Shown: one piece after another, positions 21,981 through 33,822 of the stretch
How positions within the stretch are numbered: the stretch's first letter is position 1
How the letters are laid out: every line of letters begins with the position of its first letter
Assembly: GCA_030765065.1 (NCBI GenBank)
Contig: CM060988.1
Coordinates: 177,237,065-177,301,064, forward strand
From: Deroplatys truncata
Lineage: Eukaryota > Arthropoda > Insecta > Mantodea > Mantidae
DNA: 64,000 nucleotides
Direction: 5' to 3'
Translations under genes and position numbers: made by a program
Notes under the pieces: model-generated
Seen by the model: the letters and a program-made list of their open reading frames with translations, nothing else
What the model was told of the DNA's origin: nothing
Databases searched by the model: none

Positions 21981-22743
21981 ATAGAGAAAATAAAACTTAG
22001 CAAGAAACCTGCTTGCTTCGAAATAGATTTGTTATAAAGAGAAACAAATGTAGGTACTTCTCAAAAGACGTCACACAACAATAATTAACCTTAGTGCATA
22101 AGAGTTCACTGTATTCTTAGCGCTGGCAAACTAATAAATTGAAATGCACAATTTGAGGTTATGTCACCGCTCCCACACTCACGGATATGACGTGCATGCT
22201 TAAACGCTACCTCAAGGGAGTTAATCGACTTACTGGCCGGCCAATGAAAAACTCGCCCTCTCTCTGTCTCTCTCTCTCTTGCAGAAATTAACTTGGTATT
22301 TTTCCAACAGTATTCTACTTCTTGTGGTGACGTAGTGTCCTTCACACGCGCTGTTGCTTCTTCGCAAACGTTTATTGTCAGTATTGCACGTCTTTCAATG
22401 TCTCTCGTAGGCATTCTTGATGTTAAATACATATACCCAAATGAAACACCATTACAAATGAAGACATCCAACATTCGTGCTGATGTTCCGATAGCATGAA
22501 CGACGACAAAACCGGAAGTCTATACGAAACAAATTAAAGTGCTGCCAACCGTCACTCGGACTAAAGCGCTCGTTAAATTAATATTTCAGTGAAGCAACAA
22601 TAGATACCGCCGCTTTTGGCGCGTCTTGGCAATTTATGATTGTAGGCTTTAGATGTGAAGTTTAATGACATTTATGAACCATTAAACAGGGTTCGTGATG
22701 GTGGATCATTAATAAAGCATAGCTCTCATGTTCGCCACTCCAG
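21981..22743. other. 5' flank of the gustatory receptor gene
   Basis: No repeat family is recognised. A CT-rich microsatellite lies at 22256-22280. A 122-codon frame on the minus strand (22106-22474) has no motif I recognise. The receptor promoter should lie here or further upstream if there is a non-coding first exon, but no convincing TATA or initiator can be assigned. Confidence 0.45.
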
Positions 22744-23193
22744 ATGTACTTAGGCGATAGTATGCAAAAGGCCACGCTCCAAGTGCATGCGGTTTTATCG
22801 ACAATCTGCCTCAGAAAGCTGTCAGACGCCGTCATGAGCCTTAAGGAGCTACCCAGCGATATCCACTCTGCTGTCAAGCCCTTGTACGTCGTGTCGAGGA
22901 TCTTCGGGCTCGCGCCCTACATCTACAGTAGAACAGCGTCTTCTGGAACCGCAGCTGAGGAGAGAAGGCGTTTCCAGTCGACCCTCTGCAGCACCATCCA
23001 GACTCTGGCGACCTTGATCCTCCTCCTGGTGTGGTTCATATGCTGTATAACATGGAATATTGTGTACAAATATCCTGGCATGTCCAAGAATTACACTATA
23101 CCGGACTTCTGCAGGAGTTGTCTCTTGTTTGGGGCCACATTGTCGGCTCTGATCATCTCCAACCGGCCTGCAGCCGTGCAAATATTCCTCAAG
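22744..23193 (+). CDS. Insect gustatory receptor, coding exon 1
   Basis: The N-terminal part of a seven-transmembrane ligand-gated channel of the insect chemoreceptor superfamily, expected in the membrane of taste neurons. It contains KPLYVVSRIFGLAPYIYS, the signature-like stretch before the first membrane span. Two hydrophobic spans follow (about residues 80-105 and 120-148). The open frame starts at 22744, but the methionine at 22834 (MSLKELPSDIHS) places the start closer to the family norm and is equally possible. The exon ends at 23193 with a phase-0 donor AAG|GTTTGT. With exon 2 the protein is 443 residues (413 from the inner start), normal for the family. Ligand unknown. Codon use and GC are clearly higher than in the surrounding repeats. 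No frame breaks. Confidence 0.85.
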
Positions 23194-23237
23194 GTTTGTA
23201 CATATGGACTTTGTCTCCCCTTCCCCCCCAAAATTCT

Positions 23238-23717
23238 TATGTGTTCATTCACATGACTTTCTCTACCCATTTTCAACAAACTATTCTTACAAAACCTTAC
23301 TCTTCTATCTTACGTCATGTTAATCGAGACAAACATTTGCGGACATTTTCTTATTGCATATTTCCTCGTATCTTTAAGCGATAGTCAAATATTTTAAGAA
23401 CGGTTCGCTAGTCATGTCTTTAAAAAACAAGCGAATAGCGATTTTCCTCTTGAGAAAGCTGTAAGTATTTTAAAATTCAAGCCAATAAGAAAGGATGTCT
23501 CTGGAATGGTTAGTCCCATTCAACATTTTATTTTACATAAATTATTATAACGAGATCTGCATGCTTTTTTTGTGTAGTAAGATTTTTCCATCTCTTGCCA
23601 TTTATCAGTTATACAAAAGTGTTTCAGAATGAAGAGGACTTCAGGTTATTCCCAAAAAAATCAAGATATTTTAATGTACATTATAATTTCATTTGTCATT
23701 AAAATATATTAAACATA
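23238..23717 (+). mobile_element. Family H fragment, left half and middle
   Basis: It starts TGTGTTCATTCACATGACTT, 45 bases into the intron, and runs to ATATTAAACATATT, where an opposite-strand right end is joined. Confidence 0.75.
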
Positions 23718-24595
23718 TTTTTACTTTCTCTACTACGTATAGTAAGTAGGGGAAGTATTGTATTCCACCCAAAATTTCGATACCGAGATTTCACCGGAAA
23801 TACATGTTTTGAGACTCACTGAATCCAAAAAAAGCATTTTTGGAAACATGTCCGTGTGTGTGTCTGTCTGTGTGTCTGTGTGTCTGTCTGTGTGTCTGTC
23901 TGTGTGTCTGTCTGTGTGTCTGTGAACAGCATAACTCAAAAACGAAGAGTCGGATAAACACCAAACTTGGTATTTAGGTTCAGTATCTTTCAGAGATGCG
24001 ACACGAAGATTTTCAAGAAAATCCCCCCACCCCAGACTACCCTTTACATGGAACATTTTTCGAAAATTTTAATTTTCTCAAAAACGCCTCTAACGATTTT
24101 GATTAAAATATCATATGTTTAAGATATTGTCATGACAAATAAAATGTATATCTCGAATTTTCTGGGAATGTCTCCAAAAGTATTCTTCATTATGAACGAC
24201 TTTTTCATAACTGGTAAACCATAAGAGATAGACAAAATTTTACTACACGAAAAATGTAGATCGCGTTAAAATACACAATTTATGTCATATACATTTCTTT
24301 TGTTGAGTGAACCGTTTGCGAGATATTGCTTGTTATTCCCTTAAATTTTCCAATACTTATACTTTTTCTCAAATTCGTTATTCATTTTTTTATGTCCTGG
24401 ACATGCAAAGAGAATGGAATGCGCCGCATAGCAACCAGCTCTTAAAATATTTGACTATCGCTTAAAGCCTACCATATTCCCCTTGCATCTACAAGAAAAT
24501 TATCAATAAGATTGACATCTCGATATCTCGATTAACATGAAGCAAAAATAGATTGTACAAGAGTAGAGAAAGTCATGTGAGTGTAAAACATCAGA
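23718..24595 (-). mobile_element. Family H repeat, subfamily I, full length
   Basis: Right end TTTTTACTTTCTCTACTACG; left end GTGTAAAACATCAGA. It has a long GTGTGTCTGTCT-type microsatellite at about 23853-23922. Confidence 0.85.
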
Positions 24596-24599
24596 TTTT

Positions 24600-24860
24600 T
24601 TTAATCAAAATCGTTAGAGCCATTTTAGAAAAGATATAAACATTCTAAAATTTTCCGGGTAAAGAGTAGTTTGGGATGGAGAGATTTTCTTTGAGTTACG
24701 CTGTTCAAAGACACACACATGTACGGACCTTTTTCTAATTTTTGGGGGGATTAAGGGAACTTCAAAACATGTATTTTCGGCGAAATCTTGATATCGATGT
24801 TTTTTTGCGTGGGATACAATACTTCCTCTACTTACTGTAAGTATGTGGCAGACAAATAAA
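24600..24860 (+). mobile_element. Family H right-half fragment
   Basis: From TTAATCAAAATCGTTAGAGC to GTGGCAGACAAATAAAAA. The right hairpin is degraded. Confidence 0.7.
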
Positions 24861-25195
24861 AATTACAAAAGCGTTGACAAATTCAAACCAATAATAACGG
24901 ATATCTCAAAATAGCTGATTCCACAAAGCAGCTATTTGACATAACTTGTGTTTTAAGATCTACAGTTTTGTATAGTAAGTTTGTTTACCACTATACAATA
25001 TTGTACAGAATTTCGTTTCCGAATGAAAACGACTTTATAGGCTTATCCCAAAATTCACGATGTCCATTTTATTTTGTCATATAAATATCTGAAACATAAT
25101 TTAAGTAATTAACACCTTTAGACGCATGTTTGAGGAAGTAACTTAAATGCTAATTTTAGCATTTATTCAACATTTCGTTTTTCCAAAAGAGTTTC
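24861..25195 (+). mobile_element. Family H middle fragment
   Basis: TTCAAACCAATAATAACGGA, AAATAGCTGATTCCACAAAG and an AATTTCGTTTCCGAATGAAA segment, without ends. Confidence 0.6.
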
Positions 25196-26028
25196 TTTTT
25201 TACTTTCTCTACTACGTATAGTAAGTAGGGGAAGTATTGCATTCCACCCAAAAATTCGATACCGAGATTTTGCCGGAAATACGTGTTATGAGGCTCCCTG
25301 AATAAAAAAAAGCATTTTTAGAAAAAAATGGCTCTGTGTGTGTCTGAACAGCATAACTCAAAAACGAAAAGTTAGATAATACCGAACTTTGGTATTTAGG
25401 TTCAGTATCCTTCAAAGATGCGACACGAAGATTTTCAAGAAAAATTCCACCCCAGACTTCCCTTTATATGGAACATCATTCGAAAATTTTGATTTTCTCA
25501 AAATTGACTCTAAATTTATGATTAAAATATCATATGTTTAAGATATTTTTATGGCAAATGAAATGCATATCTTGAATTTTCTGGGAATGTCTCCAAAAGT
25601 TCTCTTCATTCTGAATGACTTTTGCATAACTGGTAAACCATAGGAGATAGACAAAATGTAGATCTCGTTAAAACACACAATTTATGTTATATACATTTTT
25701 TTGTGGAGTGAACCATTTCCGAGATACCCCTTGTTATTTGTTTGAAAATGTCGAATACTTATACTTTTTCTCAAATGGGAATTCGTTATTCGTTTTTTAA
25801 TGTCCTGGACATACAAAGAGAATGGAATGCGCCACATAGCAACCAGCTCTTTAAAGATTTGACAATCGCTTAAAACCTACCATATTCTATTTGTACCTAC
25901 AAGAAAATTAGCAATAAGATAGTTTCTGCAAATGTTTACCTCAATTAACACGGAGTAGATGGAGAATAAGCGTTTGTAAACATAGTTGTACAAGATTAGA
26001 GAAAGTCATGTGAGTGCAACACATCAGA
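25196..26028 (-). mobile_element. Family H repeat, full length
   Basis: Right end TTTTTACTTTCTCTACTACG; left end GTGAGTGCAACACATCAGA. The GT tract is short (about 25335-25346). Confidence 0.85.
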
Positions 26029-26032
26029 TTCT

Positions 26033-26145
26033 TTATTCATGGGGCTCAAAAATTGTATTTCAGGTGAAATTAGATATCGAATTTTTTAGTGTAATACAAT
26101 ACTTTCTGTCCATAATAGGTATGTGGTAGATAAAGTTTAAGTTTG
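26033..26145 (+). mobile_element. Family H right-end fragment
   Basis: TTCATGGGGCTCAAAAATTG through GGTATGTGGTAGATAAAGTT; strongly diverged. Confidence 0.55.
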
Positions 26146-26235
26146 ATCAATTTCTCCACTCATTATAACTCACAGGTATACCTTATACAGGGTTAACATT
26201 CCGAAATTTCCAAGTCTTGTTTAACTTTGAAAAAA

Positions 26236-26320
26236 TCTGATGTGATACATTCACACGACTCTCTCTACCTTCTATCGTTTATTAATGGAAATAGAAACTA
26301 GTCTTACAAAAGCTTATTAC
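26236..26320 (+). mobile_element. Family H subfamily II left-end fragment
   Basis: TCTGATGTGATACATTCACA to ACAAAAGCTTATTAC, stopping where an opposite-strand right end begins. Confidence 0.75.
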
Positions 26321-27056
26321 TTTATCTACTACGTAAAGTAAGTAGAGGAAGTATTGCATTCCATCCAAAAATTCGATATCGAGATTATACCGGAAATACA
26401 TGTTTCCGGTAAAACATGGCCTGGATCCAAATAAAGCATTTTTGGAAACATGTCCGTGTGTGTATATTTGTCTGTCTGTGAACAGCATAACTCAAAAACG
26501 AAAAATCTTATAAATACCAAACTTGGTACTTGAATTTACTATCTTCCAAGGATGCGACACGAAGATTTTTAAGAAAATTCCTCTACCTCAGACGACCCTT
26601 TAGATGAAACTTTTTTCGAACATTCTGATTTTCTAAAAAATGCTGACGATTTTTATTAAACTATTATGTGTTTAAGATATTTTCATGGCAAATGAAATGT
26701 ACATCTTGAATTTTCTAGGAATGTTCCCAAAACCCTCTTTATTCTGAATGACTTTCGTATAACTGGTAAGCCGTAAGAGATAGACAAAATTTTAATCTCT
26801 CGTTAAAACACGCAATTTATGTTATATATATTTTTTTGTGGAGTGAACTATTTCCGAGATATTCCTTGTTATTTGTTTGAAAATGTCTAATACTTATACT
26901 GTTTCTCAACTGAGAATTCGTTATTCGTTTTTTATGTCCTGGTAATGCAAAGAGAATGGAATGCGCCACATAGCAACCAGCTCTTAAAACATTTGACTAT
27001 CGCTTAAAACCTACCATATTCCACTTGCATCTACAAGAAAATTAGCAATAACAATA
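26321..27056 (-). mobile_element. Family H copy lacking its left end
   Basis: It runs from TTTATCTACTACGTAAAGTA to CTACAAGAAAATTAGCAATA, where a SINE follows. Confidence 0.8.
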
Positions 27057-27596
27057 AATTAGAAAAATGTGAAAGTACATATCACGTAGGACCCCCCGAG
27101 CTTCACACGCATGCCAGTCGGCACCTTGTGCTTCCAACCTGACCTCTGGGAGGGAGGGATGAGAGGAGAGACCTGAAGGGTGACCAGATCCGCATGCCGG
27201 CGGGCGCATGCATAGTCAGGGTTCCTAACGTTTCCAGATAGAACACATCCGACGCCGCACAGTCCCTGCCCACAACCTCCAGGTCCCCGGAGCAGAGTTA
27301 CAAGCTGAGAGACGAAACTGAGCGGTACCGCAGCGACGCTAGGGAAGAAACCTTTACAGAGCGTAAGCCACCGCCCAGTCGCAACGCGCCGGACGCCGTC
27401 GCCTGGTCCTAGAACCCTGAAACAATGACCAGGAAGATTATGCGTACAGGAAATGAGAGGAAAGAGAGTCGTGGTAGAAGATGAACCACCCCAGCATTCG
27501 CCTAGCAAACCTATGGGCTAGAGTGGACAGTCAACGGAGATCGATCCCGGGACCTCCCGAATGCGGGCCACAGGCTCTGAGCAATCCCGCTCGGCG
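27057..27596 (-). mobile_element. tRNA-derived SINE, long GC-rich type
   Basis: On the minus strand the head reads TAGTCGCCGAGCGGGATTGC with a B-box-like TCCCGGGATCGATCTCC at about 27540-27556. The body includes GCGAATGCTGGGGTGGTTC, shared with 10546-11039, and is GC-rich (about 55-60%), unlike its surroundings. A 149-codon open frame inside it has no motif and is incidental. Confidence 0.75.
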
Positions 27597-27772
27597 ACTA
27601 TCGCTTTAAGTGTACTGTATTCCCCTAATCCCGTTGTACGTACATGGAAATACAAAACAATTGCTCCAAACGTTTATCTCGATCAACAAGTAGTACATAG
27701 AAGAATAAGCTTGTGTTATAATAGTTTTTGCAAGAATGAGTTGAGAAAGCCATGTGAGTGCACAAAATAAGG
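27597..27772 (-). mobile_element. Family H left-end fragment
   Basis: ACTATCGCTTTAAGTGTACT to AAAGCCATGTGAGTGCACAA; the terminal ACATCAGA is degraded. Confidence 0.7.
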
Positions 27773-27775
27773 ATT

Positions 27776-28344
27776 TTTTTCTATTTACTTCGTGTTAACC
27801 GAAATAAATCTTTGCAGAAATAGTTTCATTATAAGTTTCATTGTAGGCACAAGGGGGATGGTGGAGACCGAAAATAAAGTCAGATGTTTGAAAGCTAGTC
27901 GGTATATACTGGCCCTGAAATTCCATACTCTTTCCGTGACATCGCGAGAAACAGATGAATAGCGACACTATTGTAAGAAAATTACAAGTGTTGAAAAATT
28001 CAAACCAATAATAACGATATCTAGAAATTGCTGATGTCATAGAAATAAATGTGTGCTTTAAGGAGATCAATATTTCTTGTGTTTCACGTTTTTGTCCATT
28101 TCTTATCGTGTTAATCAAAATTATACACAATTCCTTTCGAATGAACAGGCTTCTCCCAGAAAATTAAAAGCATACATTTTGTTTGTAATACAAATGTCTT
28201 AAAATAAAAATATTTAGAGTCATTTTTGAAAAAAATCAAAAATATATAAACTTCTTCCTTGTAAAGGGTAGCTTTAGATGCCAGGATTTTCTTGAAAATC
28301 TTTGTGTCGCATCCTTGGAAAACGAACTCAAATAGCAAGTTCCA
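27776..28344 (+). mobile_element. Family H copy lacking both ends
   Basis: From TTCTATTTACTTCGTGTTAA through CATCGCGAGAAACAGATGAA to TTGAAAATCTTTGTGTCGCA. It meets an opposite-strand right end at 28345. Confidence 0.7.
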
Positions 28345-28958
28345 TTTTTACTTTCTCTACTACGTATAGTAAGTAGGGGAAGTATTGTATTCCACTCAAA
28401 AATTCGATACCGAGATTTCACCGGAAATACATGTTTTGAGGCCTCCCGAATCGAAAAAAAAGTATTTTTGGAAACATGTCCGTGTGGTGTCTGACTGTGA
28501 ACAGCATAACTCAGAAACGAACAGTCGGATAAACACCAAACTTGGTATTTAGGTTCAGTATCTTCCAGAGATGCGACACGAAGGTTTTCAAGAAAATCCC
28601 CCCACCCCAGATTACCCTTTACATGAAACATTTTTCAAAAATTTTAATTTTCTCAAAAATGGCTCTAACGATTTTGATTAACATATCATATATTTAAGAT
28701 ATTTTCATGACAAATGAAATGTATATCTCGAATTTTCTGGGAATGTCTCCAAAAGTATTCTTCATTGTGAACGACTTTTGCATAGCTAGTAAACCATAAG
28801 AGATAGACAAAAGTTTACTACACAAAAAATGTAGATCACGTTAAAATACACAATTTATGTCATTACATTTTTTTTGTTGAATGAACCATTTTCGAGATAT
28901 TGCTTGTTATTCCCTTAAATTTTCCAATACTTATACTTTTTCTCAAATTCGTTATTCA
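28345..28958 (-). mobile_element. Family H right half, truncated
   Basis: The right end TTTTTACTTTCTCTACTACG is intact. The copy stops at TCTCAAATTCGTTATTC, the same internal join site as at 16967. Confidence 0.8.
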
Positions 28959-29898
28959 TTTTACTTTCTCTAGTGCGTATAGTAAGTAGGGGGAAGTATT
29001 GTATTCCACCCAAAAATTCTATACCGAGATTTCACCGGAAACACATCTTTTGAGATCCCCTGAATCCAAAAAAAGCATTTTTGGAAACATGTCCGTGTGG
29101 TGTGTCTGTGTGTCTATCTGTGTGTCTGTCTGTCAGTCAGTCTGTGTGTCTGTCTGTGAACAGCATAACTCAGAAACGAACAATCGGATAAACACCAAAC
29201 TTGGTATTTACGTTCAGTATCTTCCAGAGATGCAACACGAAGGTTTTCAATAAAATCCCCCACCCCAGAGTACCCTTTACATGGAAGATTTTTCGAAAAT
29301 TTTAATTTTCTCAAAAATGGCTCTAACGATTTTGATTAAAATATCATATGTTTAAGATATTTTCATGACAAATAAAATGTATATCTTGAATTTTCTGGGA
29401 ATGTCTCCAAAAGTATTCTCCATTGTGAACGACTTTTGCATAACTGGTAAACCATAAGAGATAGACAACATTTTACTACACAAAAATGTAGATCGCGTTA
29501 AAATACACAATTTATGTCATATACATTTTTTTTGTTGAGTGAACCATTTTCGAGATATTGCTTGTTATTCCCTTAAATTTTTCAATACTTATTTTCTTAG
29601 ATGGGAATTCGTTATTCATTTTTTTTGTCTTGGATATGGAAAGAGTATTAATCTGTGGCAAAGGGAATGGTGCTGTACCTAGCAACCAGCTATTAAGAGA
29701 TATGTATGTGCTTAAAGGCTACTGTATTTCCAAATTGCCCTTGTAAATATATATTCCCCTTACATCTACAAGAAAATTAGCAATAAGATAGAGTCTGCAA
29801 ATGTTTATCTCGATTAACATGAAGTAGATGGAGAATAAGCGTTTGTAAAAATAGTTTGTACAAGAGTAGAGAAAGTAATGTGAGTGTAACACATCAGA
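28959..29898 (-). mobile_element. Family H repeat, full length
   Basis: Right end TTTTACTTTCTCTAGTGCGT; left end GTGTAACACATCAGA. The left module is the variant with a TTGGATATGGAAAGAGTATT insert also seen at 1700-1760 and 38160. Confidence 0.85.
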
Positions 29899-29903
29899 TT
29901 TTT

Positions 29904-30127
29904 TTGTTCTGGTAATGCAAAGAGAATGGAATACTCCACATAGCAACCATCTCTTAAAATATTTGACTATCGCTTAAAGCCTAGCAATTCCCCTTGCATC
30001 TACAAGAAAACTAGCAATAAGATTAACATCTCGATATCTCGATTAACATGAAATAGATGGAGAATAAGCGTTTGTAAAAATAGTTTGTACAAGAGTAGAG
30101 AAAGTCATGTGAGTGTAACACATCAGA
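29904..30127 (-). mobile_element. Family H tandem left-end module
   Basis: From GTTCTGGTAATGCAAAGAGA to GTGTAACACATCAGA, joined to its neighbours by T runs. Confidence 0.85.
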
Positions 30128-30133
30128 TTTTTT

Positions 30134-30452
30134 TGTCTTGGATATGCAAAGAGTATTAAGGAGAATGGTGCTGCATCTAGCAACCAGCTATTAAGAGATA
30201 TGTATAGCTTAAAGGCTACTGTATTTCTATATTGCCCTTGCAAATACAAAACAAGGGGAACATAGTACGCCTTAAGCGATAGTCAAATATTTTTAGAACT
30301 GGTTGCTATGTGTAAAATGTAATTCTCTTTGCATGTCAAAAGATCGTTTCTGCAAATGTTTATCTCGATTAATATGAAATAGATGGAGAATAAGAGTCTG
30401 TAAAAATAGTTTGTACAAGAGTAGAAAAGGCATCTGAGTGTAACACATCAGA
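30134..30452 (-). mobile_element. Family H tandem left-end module, longer variant
   Basis: From GTCTTGGATATGCAAAGAGT to GTGTAACACATCAGA. It contains the variant insert AATACAAAACAAGGGGAAC and a second left-half segment, so it is longer than its neighbour. Confidence 0.8.
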
Positions 30453-31192
30453 TTTTTACTTTTTCTACCACGTACATAGCAGGTAGAAAGGTATTGCATT
30501 CCGCCCTAAAATTCAATACCGCGATTTCACCGGAAATACATGTTATATGGCTTCTTGAATCCAAATAAATCAACATGTCTGTGTGTTTGTGTGTGTGAAT
30601 AGCATAATTCACAAACGAAAAGTCGGATAAACACCAAACTTGGTATATGAGTCCAGTATCTTTCAAGGATGCGACACGAAGATTTTCAAGAGTATTCCCC
30701 ACCCCTAACTACCCTTTATATGCAACATTTCTCAAAATTTTTGATTTTCTAAAAAATGGTTCTAACAATTTTGATTAAAATTAATCGACACAGGAGAACG
30801 TACTATACAGAAATGTAGATCTCTTTAAAGCACACAATTTACTTAAAATGTGCTTTTTTGTGGCATAATCTGTTTCTGACATATCCGTTATTAATGTTGG
30901 ATTTGTTTAACATTTGTTATTCTTTTCAAGTCCCATCGATGTTCAGTTGTATCTCGCGGTTGCATGGAAACAGCATGGATTTTTAAGACTAGCATATAGC
31001 GTTCAGTTCTTAAACATTTGACTATCGCCGTTCTCTTTATATCTATAACCAAATGTGTAATGCAGCTGTTTCTGTAAAGGTTTATTTGGATTAAATGTAG
31101 TAGTTAGAAAAATAAGCTTTAATAAGAATAGTTTGTGGACCCAGTACTAAAGATAGAGGGTAGAGAAAGTCATGATAATGTATCACATCAGA
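30453..31192 (-). mobile_element. Family H repeat, subfamily II, full length
   Basis: It opens TTTTTACTTTTTCTACCACG and closes GTATCACATCAGA. The subfamily II CTCGCGGTTGCATGGAAAC segment is present at about 30954. Confidence 0.8.
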
Positions 31193-31197
31193 CTTTT

Positions 31198-31360
31198 ATT
31201 AAAGCTGTTCACATACACACATCCTGACCTCTTTCTAAAATATTTTTTTTTTGTTTAGGGGCAAAGCATGTATTTCCGATGAAATCTCGACATCGAATTT
31301 TTGGGTGGAATACAATACTTCCTGTACTTTGTGCAAGTACTCAGTAGAGAAAGCAAACAT
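31198..31360 (+). mobile_element. Family H right-end fragment
   Basis: GCTGTTCACATACACACATC through to TACTCAGTAGAGAAAGCA. Confidence 0.75.
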
Positions 31361-31952
31361 AAATAAATTGTGTACTATTTTAGGACACTGGACTTGCCTG
31401 ATATAAATGCAACATTAATAACGGAGCTAAATTTTGATAAAACAGTCACTAAATTAACTGCAGAGAGCATGTTAGCAGTCGTACTAATCGCTTCAAAACG
31501 TTATTCATAATTCAGCGTTCAGAAAGGTTGAACCATTAACTGCGAATGAACGGCAAGCATTATAAATTAGCTTAACGATCGAAACATTTCACTGCCTGCG
31601 AAAGACGGCGATGCTGGCGCTGTTTATTATTTAAAAACTTCAATGCAGAATCGCGCAATGTAGAAATGAAACAGCATTGGAGTCCATACATTATAAATTA
31701 TAATACATTGGGAATTATTATACCTAAAGTTGGCGGATTAATATATTTAGCATAAATACACAATGGTGCATAATTTATTTACTGTTTTAGCTTCAAAGGC
31801 TCAAAATTGAAAATACATATTTGATGACTGCTTTTCCCTTTCTTCCCTCAGTGGCATGAAAGTTCCCCAGAATGCGGTAAATTTTATATCTGACGTCACT
31901 GTATCAACACAAAGTCTAGCACCGCAGATCATAGTGTTCCCAAGGTTTAAAA
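31361..31952. other. Unassigned intron sequence
   Basis: No repeat end, tRNA-like box or coding motif is recognised. It may be part of the original intron. Confidence 0.4.
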
Positions 31953-32055
31953 TTCTGATACGTTGCATTCACATGACCTTCTCTACTCACTCTTCTGCAA
32001 ACTATTCTAACAAAGGCCTATTCTTCGTATAATTTTTTTCTATTTATTTTACGTC
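31953..32055 (+). mobile_element. Family H left-end fragment
   Basis: TCTGATACGTTGCATTCACA to TTCTATTTATTTTACGT, where the LTR and minisatellite block begins. Confidence 0.75.
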
Positions 32056-32149
32056 GCTTCAACTACGTGGTCATATCATGAATGATCTGTTAGGAGATAG
32101 CTCGTGGATCGGTGAGTGGCGGACAGTTAACCTCCTACGTCTCATCCCT

Positions 32150-33175
32150 ATACCAAATCATCTTGCTTCGTCACGTGTCTACGGAGATGATAGTGCTAGA
32201 CAACTGTACCTCTGCTCTGTGACGAGCAGAGGAAGCTTCGTCAGTTGTCTACAGAGACCTTAGTGCTAGACAACTGTACCTTTGCTCTGTGACGGACAGA
32301 TTGTAGCTTCGACACGTGCCTACAGAGACCTTAGTGCTAGACAACTGTACCTCTGCTTCTATACGTGACGAGCAGAGGAAGCTTCGTCAGTTGTCTACAG
32401 AGACCTTAGTGCTAGACAACTGTACCTCTGCTCTGTGACGGGCAGATGGTAGCTTCGACACGTGCCTACAGAGTCCTTAGTGCTAGACAACTGTACCTCT
32501 GCTCTGTGACGGGCAGATGGTAGCTTCGACACGTGCCTACAGAGACCTTAGTGCTAGACAACTGTACCTCTGCTCTGTGACGGGCAGATGGTAGCTTCGA
32601 CACGTGCCTACGGAGACCTTAGTGCTAGGCAACTTTACCTCTGCTCTGTGACGGGCAGATGGTAGCTTCGACACGTGCCTACAGAGACCTTAGTGCTAGA
32701 CAACTGTACCTCTGCTCTGTGACGGGCAGATGGTAGCTTCGACACGTGCCTACAGAGACCTTAGTGCTAGGCAAATGTACCTCTGCTTCTTTTCGTGCCG
32801 GGCAGATGGAAGCTTCGACACGTGTCCACAGAGACAGTGCTAGGCAACTGTATATCTGCTTCTACAAGTGTGGGGCAAATAGCAGCTTCGTCACGTATCC
32901 AGAGGCCTAGTGCTAGACAATCGTATCTCTGCTTCTCTACGTGACGGGCAGATGGAAACTTCGACACGTGTCCACAGAGACCTTAGTGCTAGACAACTGT
33001 ATCTCTGCATCTGTGACGTGCAGATGGTAGTTTCGCCATATGTCCACAGAGGCCTAGTGCTAGGCAACTATACCTCTACTTGTAATCGTGACTGGCAGAG
33101 GACAGCTTCGACACGTGTCCACAGATACCTTAGTGCATAGAAACTGTATCTCTACTTCTACAGGTGCCGTCCAGT
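32150..33175. repeat. 73-bp minisatellite, about 14 units
   Basis: The unit runs from GTGCTAGACAACTGTACCTC through GCAGATGGTAGCTTCGACAC to GACCTTAGT. Fourteen starts of the GTGCTAG motif can be counted, from about 32192 to 33133. The central units (32400-32760) are nearly identical and the edge units diverge. It directly adjoins the LTR at 33176-33822 and lies on its downstream (leader) side. Confidence 0.95.
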
Positions 33176-33822
33176 CTACCTGTTTTTAGTATCTGTGGGT
33201 AGATGCCAGAGCACTTTCTATTACCATCTATTTTCATAATTACTATTGTTTTAGACTTAAGGTGGAACTTTGGGCCGTGTGACTGTTCAGTTTTGTTTTC
33301 ATCTATCACTGTTTCGTTTTTATGTAGTTCACCTTCACTGGGAGTTTACTTCGTTCACACTGTCATTTCACTAAGGTGATCTACTTCAATTTCACTAATG
33401 TCACTTCGCTTCCTTCGTGACCTAACCTCTTCACGTGGGGCAGTTCATTTCACTCGGGAGACGAACACAGGTCCTCCACAACCCGTCGCTCCGCAGTAGC
33501 ACTCGCTGTCACCAACTCGTTCGGAGATTCTCTCTTGATGCCGCACCAGAGATGCACTCGCTACCTTGCTTGTTCACTGACTGATTTGCTCTCGCGAGAA
33601 CGCTAGCTTATATAGGCAGTGGAAACTTTCGATAAGGTTCTCGAGCATTCTAGAACTATTTCGACACATTTACTGGAAGATAGAGGAGAAGAAGCACCCA
33701 GAAGGTCCTAGTTATCTGCCGATAACACGCCCGGTGTTTACGCTGGCGAGCGGCAGTTATCGTTGTTTACTCAACCGCCCGGCGCCGACCTTCCGATAAC
33801 CTTAGGCCAAGCTTCTGCCTCA
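33176..33822 (-). mobile_element. LTR (family C), minus orientation
   Basis: The complement begins TGAGGCAGAAGCTTGG at 33822. It carries a CTATATAAGC box at about 33607-33616, then repeated AGTGAA motifs typical of the transcribed part of insect Ty3-like LTRs. The 3' boundary is unclear because it merges into the minisatellite. No gag or pol is seen. Confidence 0.65.

Noticed and set aside
22106..22474. 122-codon minus-strand frame upstream of the receptor
   Set aside because: No recognisable domain, no neighbouring splice-consistent exon; not distinguishable from chance.
27059..27508. 149-codon open frame on the minus strand as a gene
   Set aside because: It lies wholly inside a GC-rich SINE; low stop density follows from composition and there is no protein motif.
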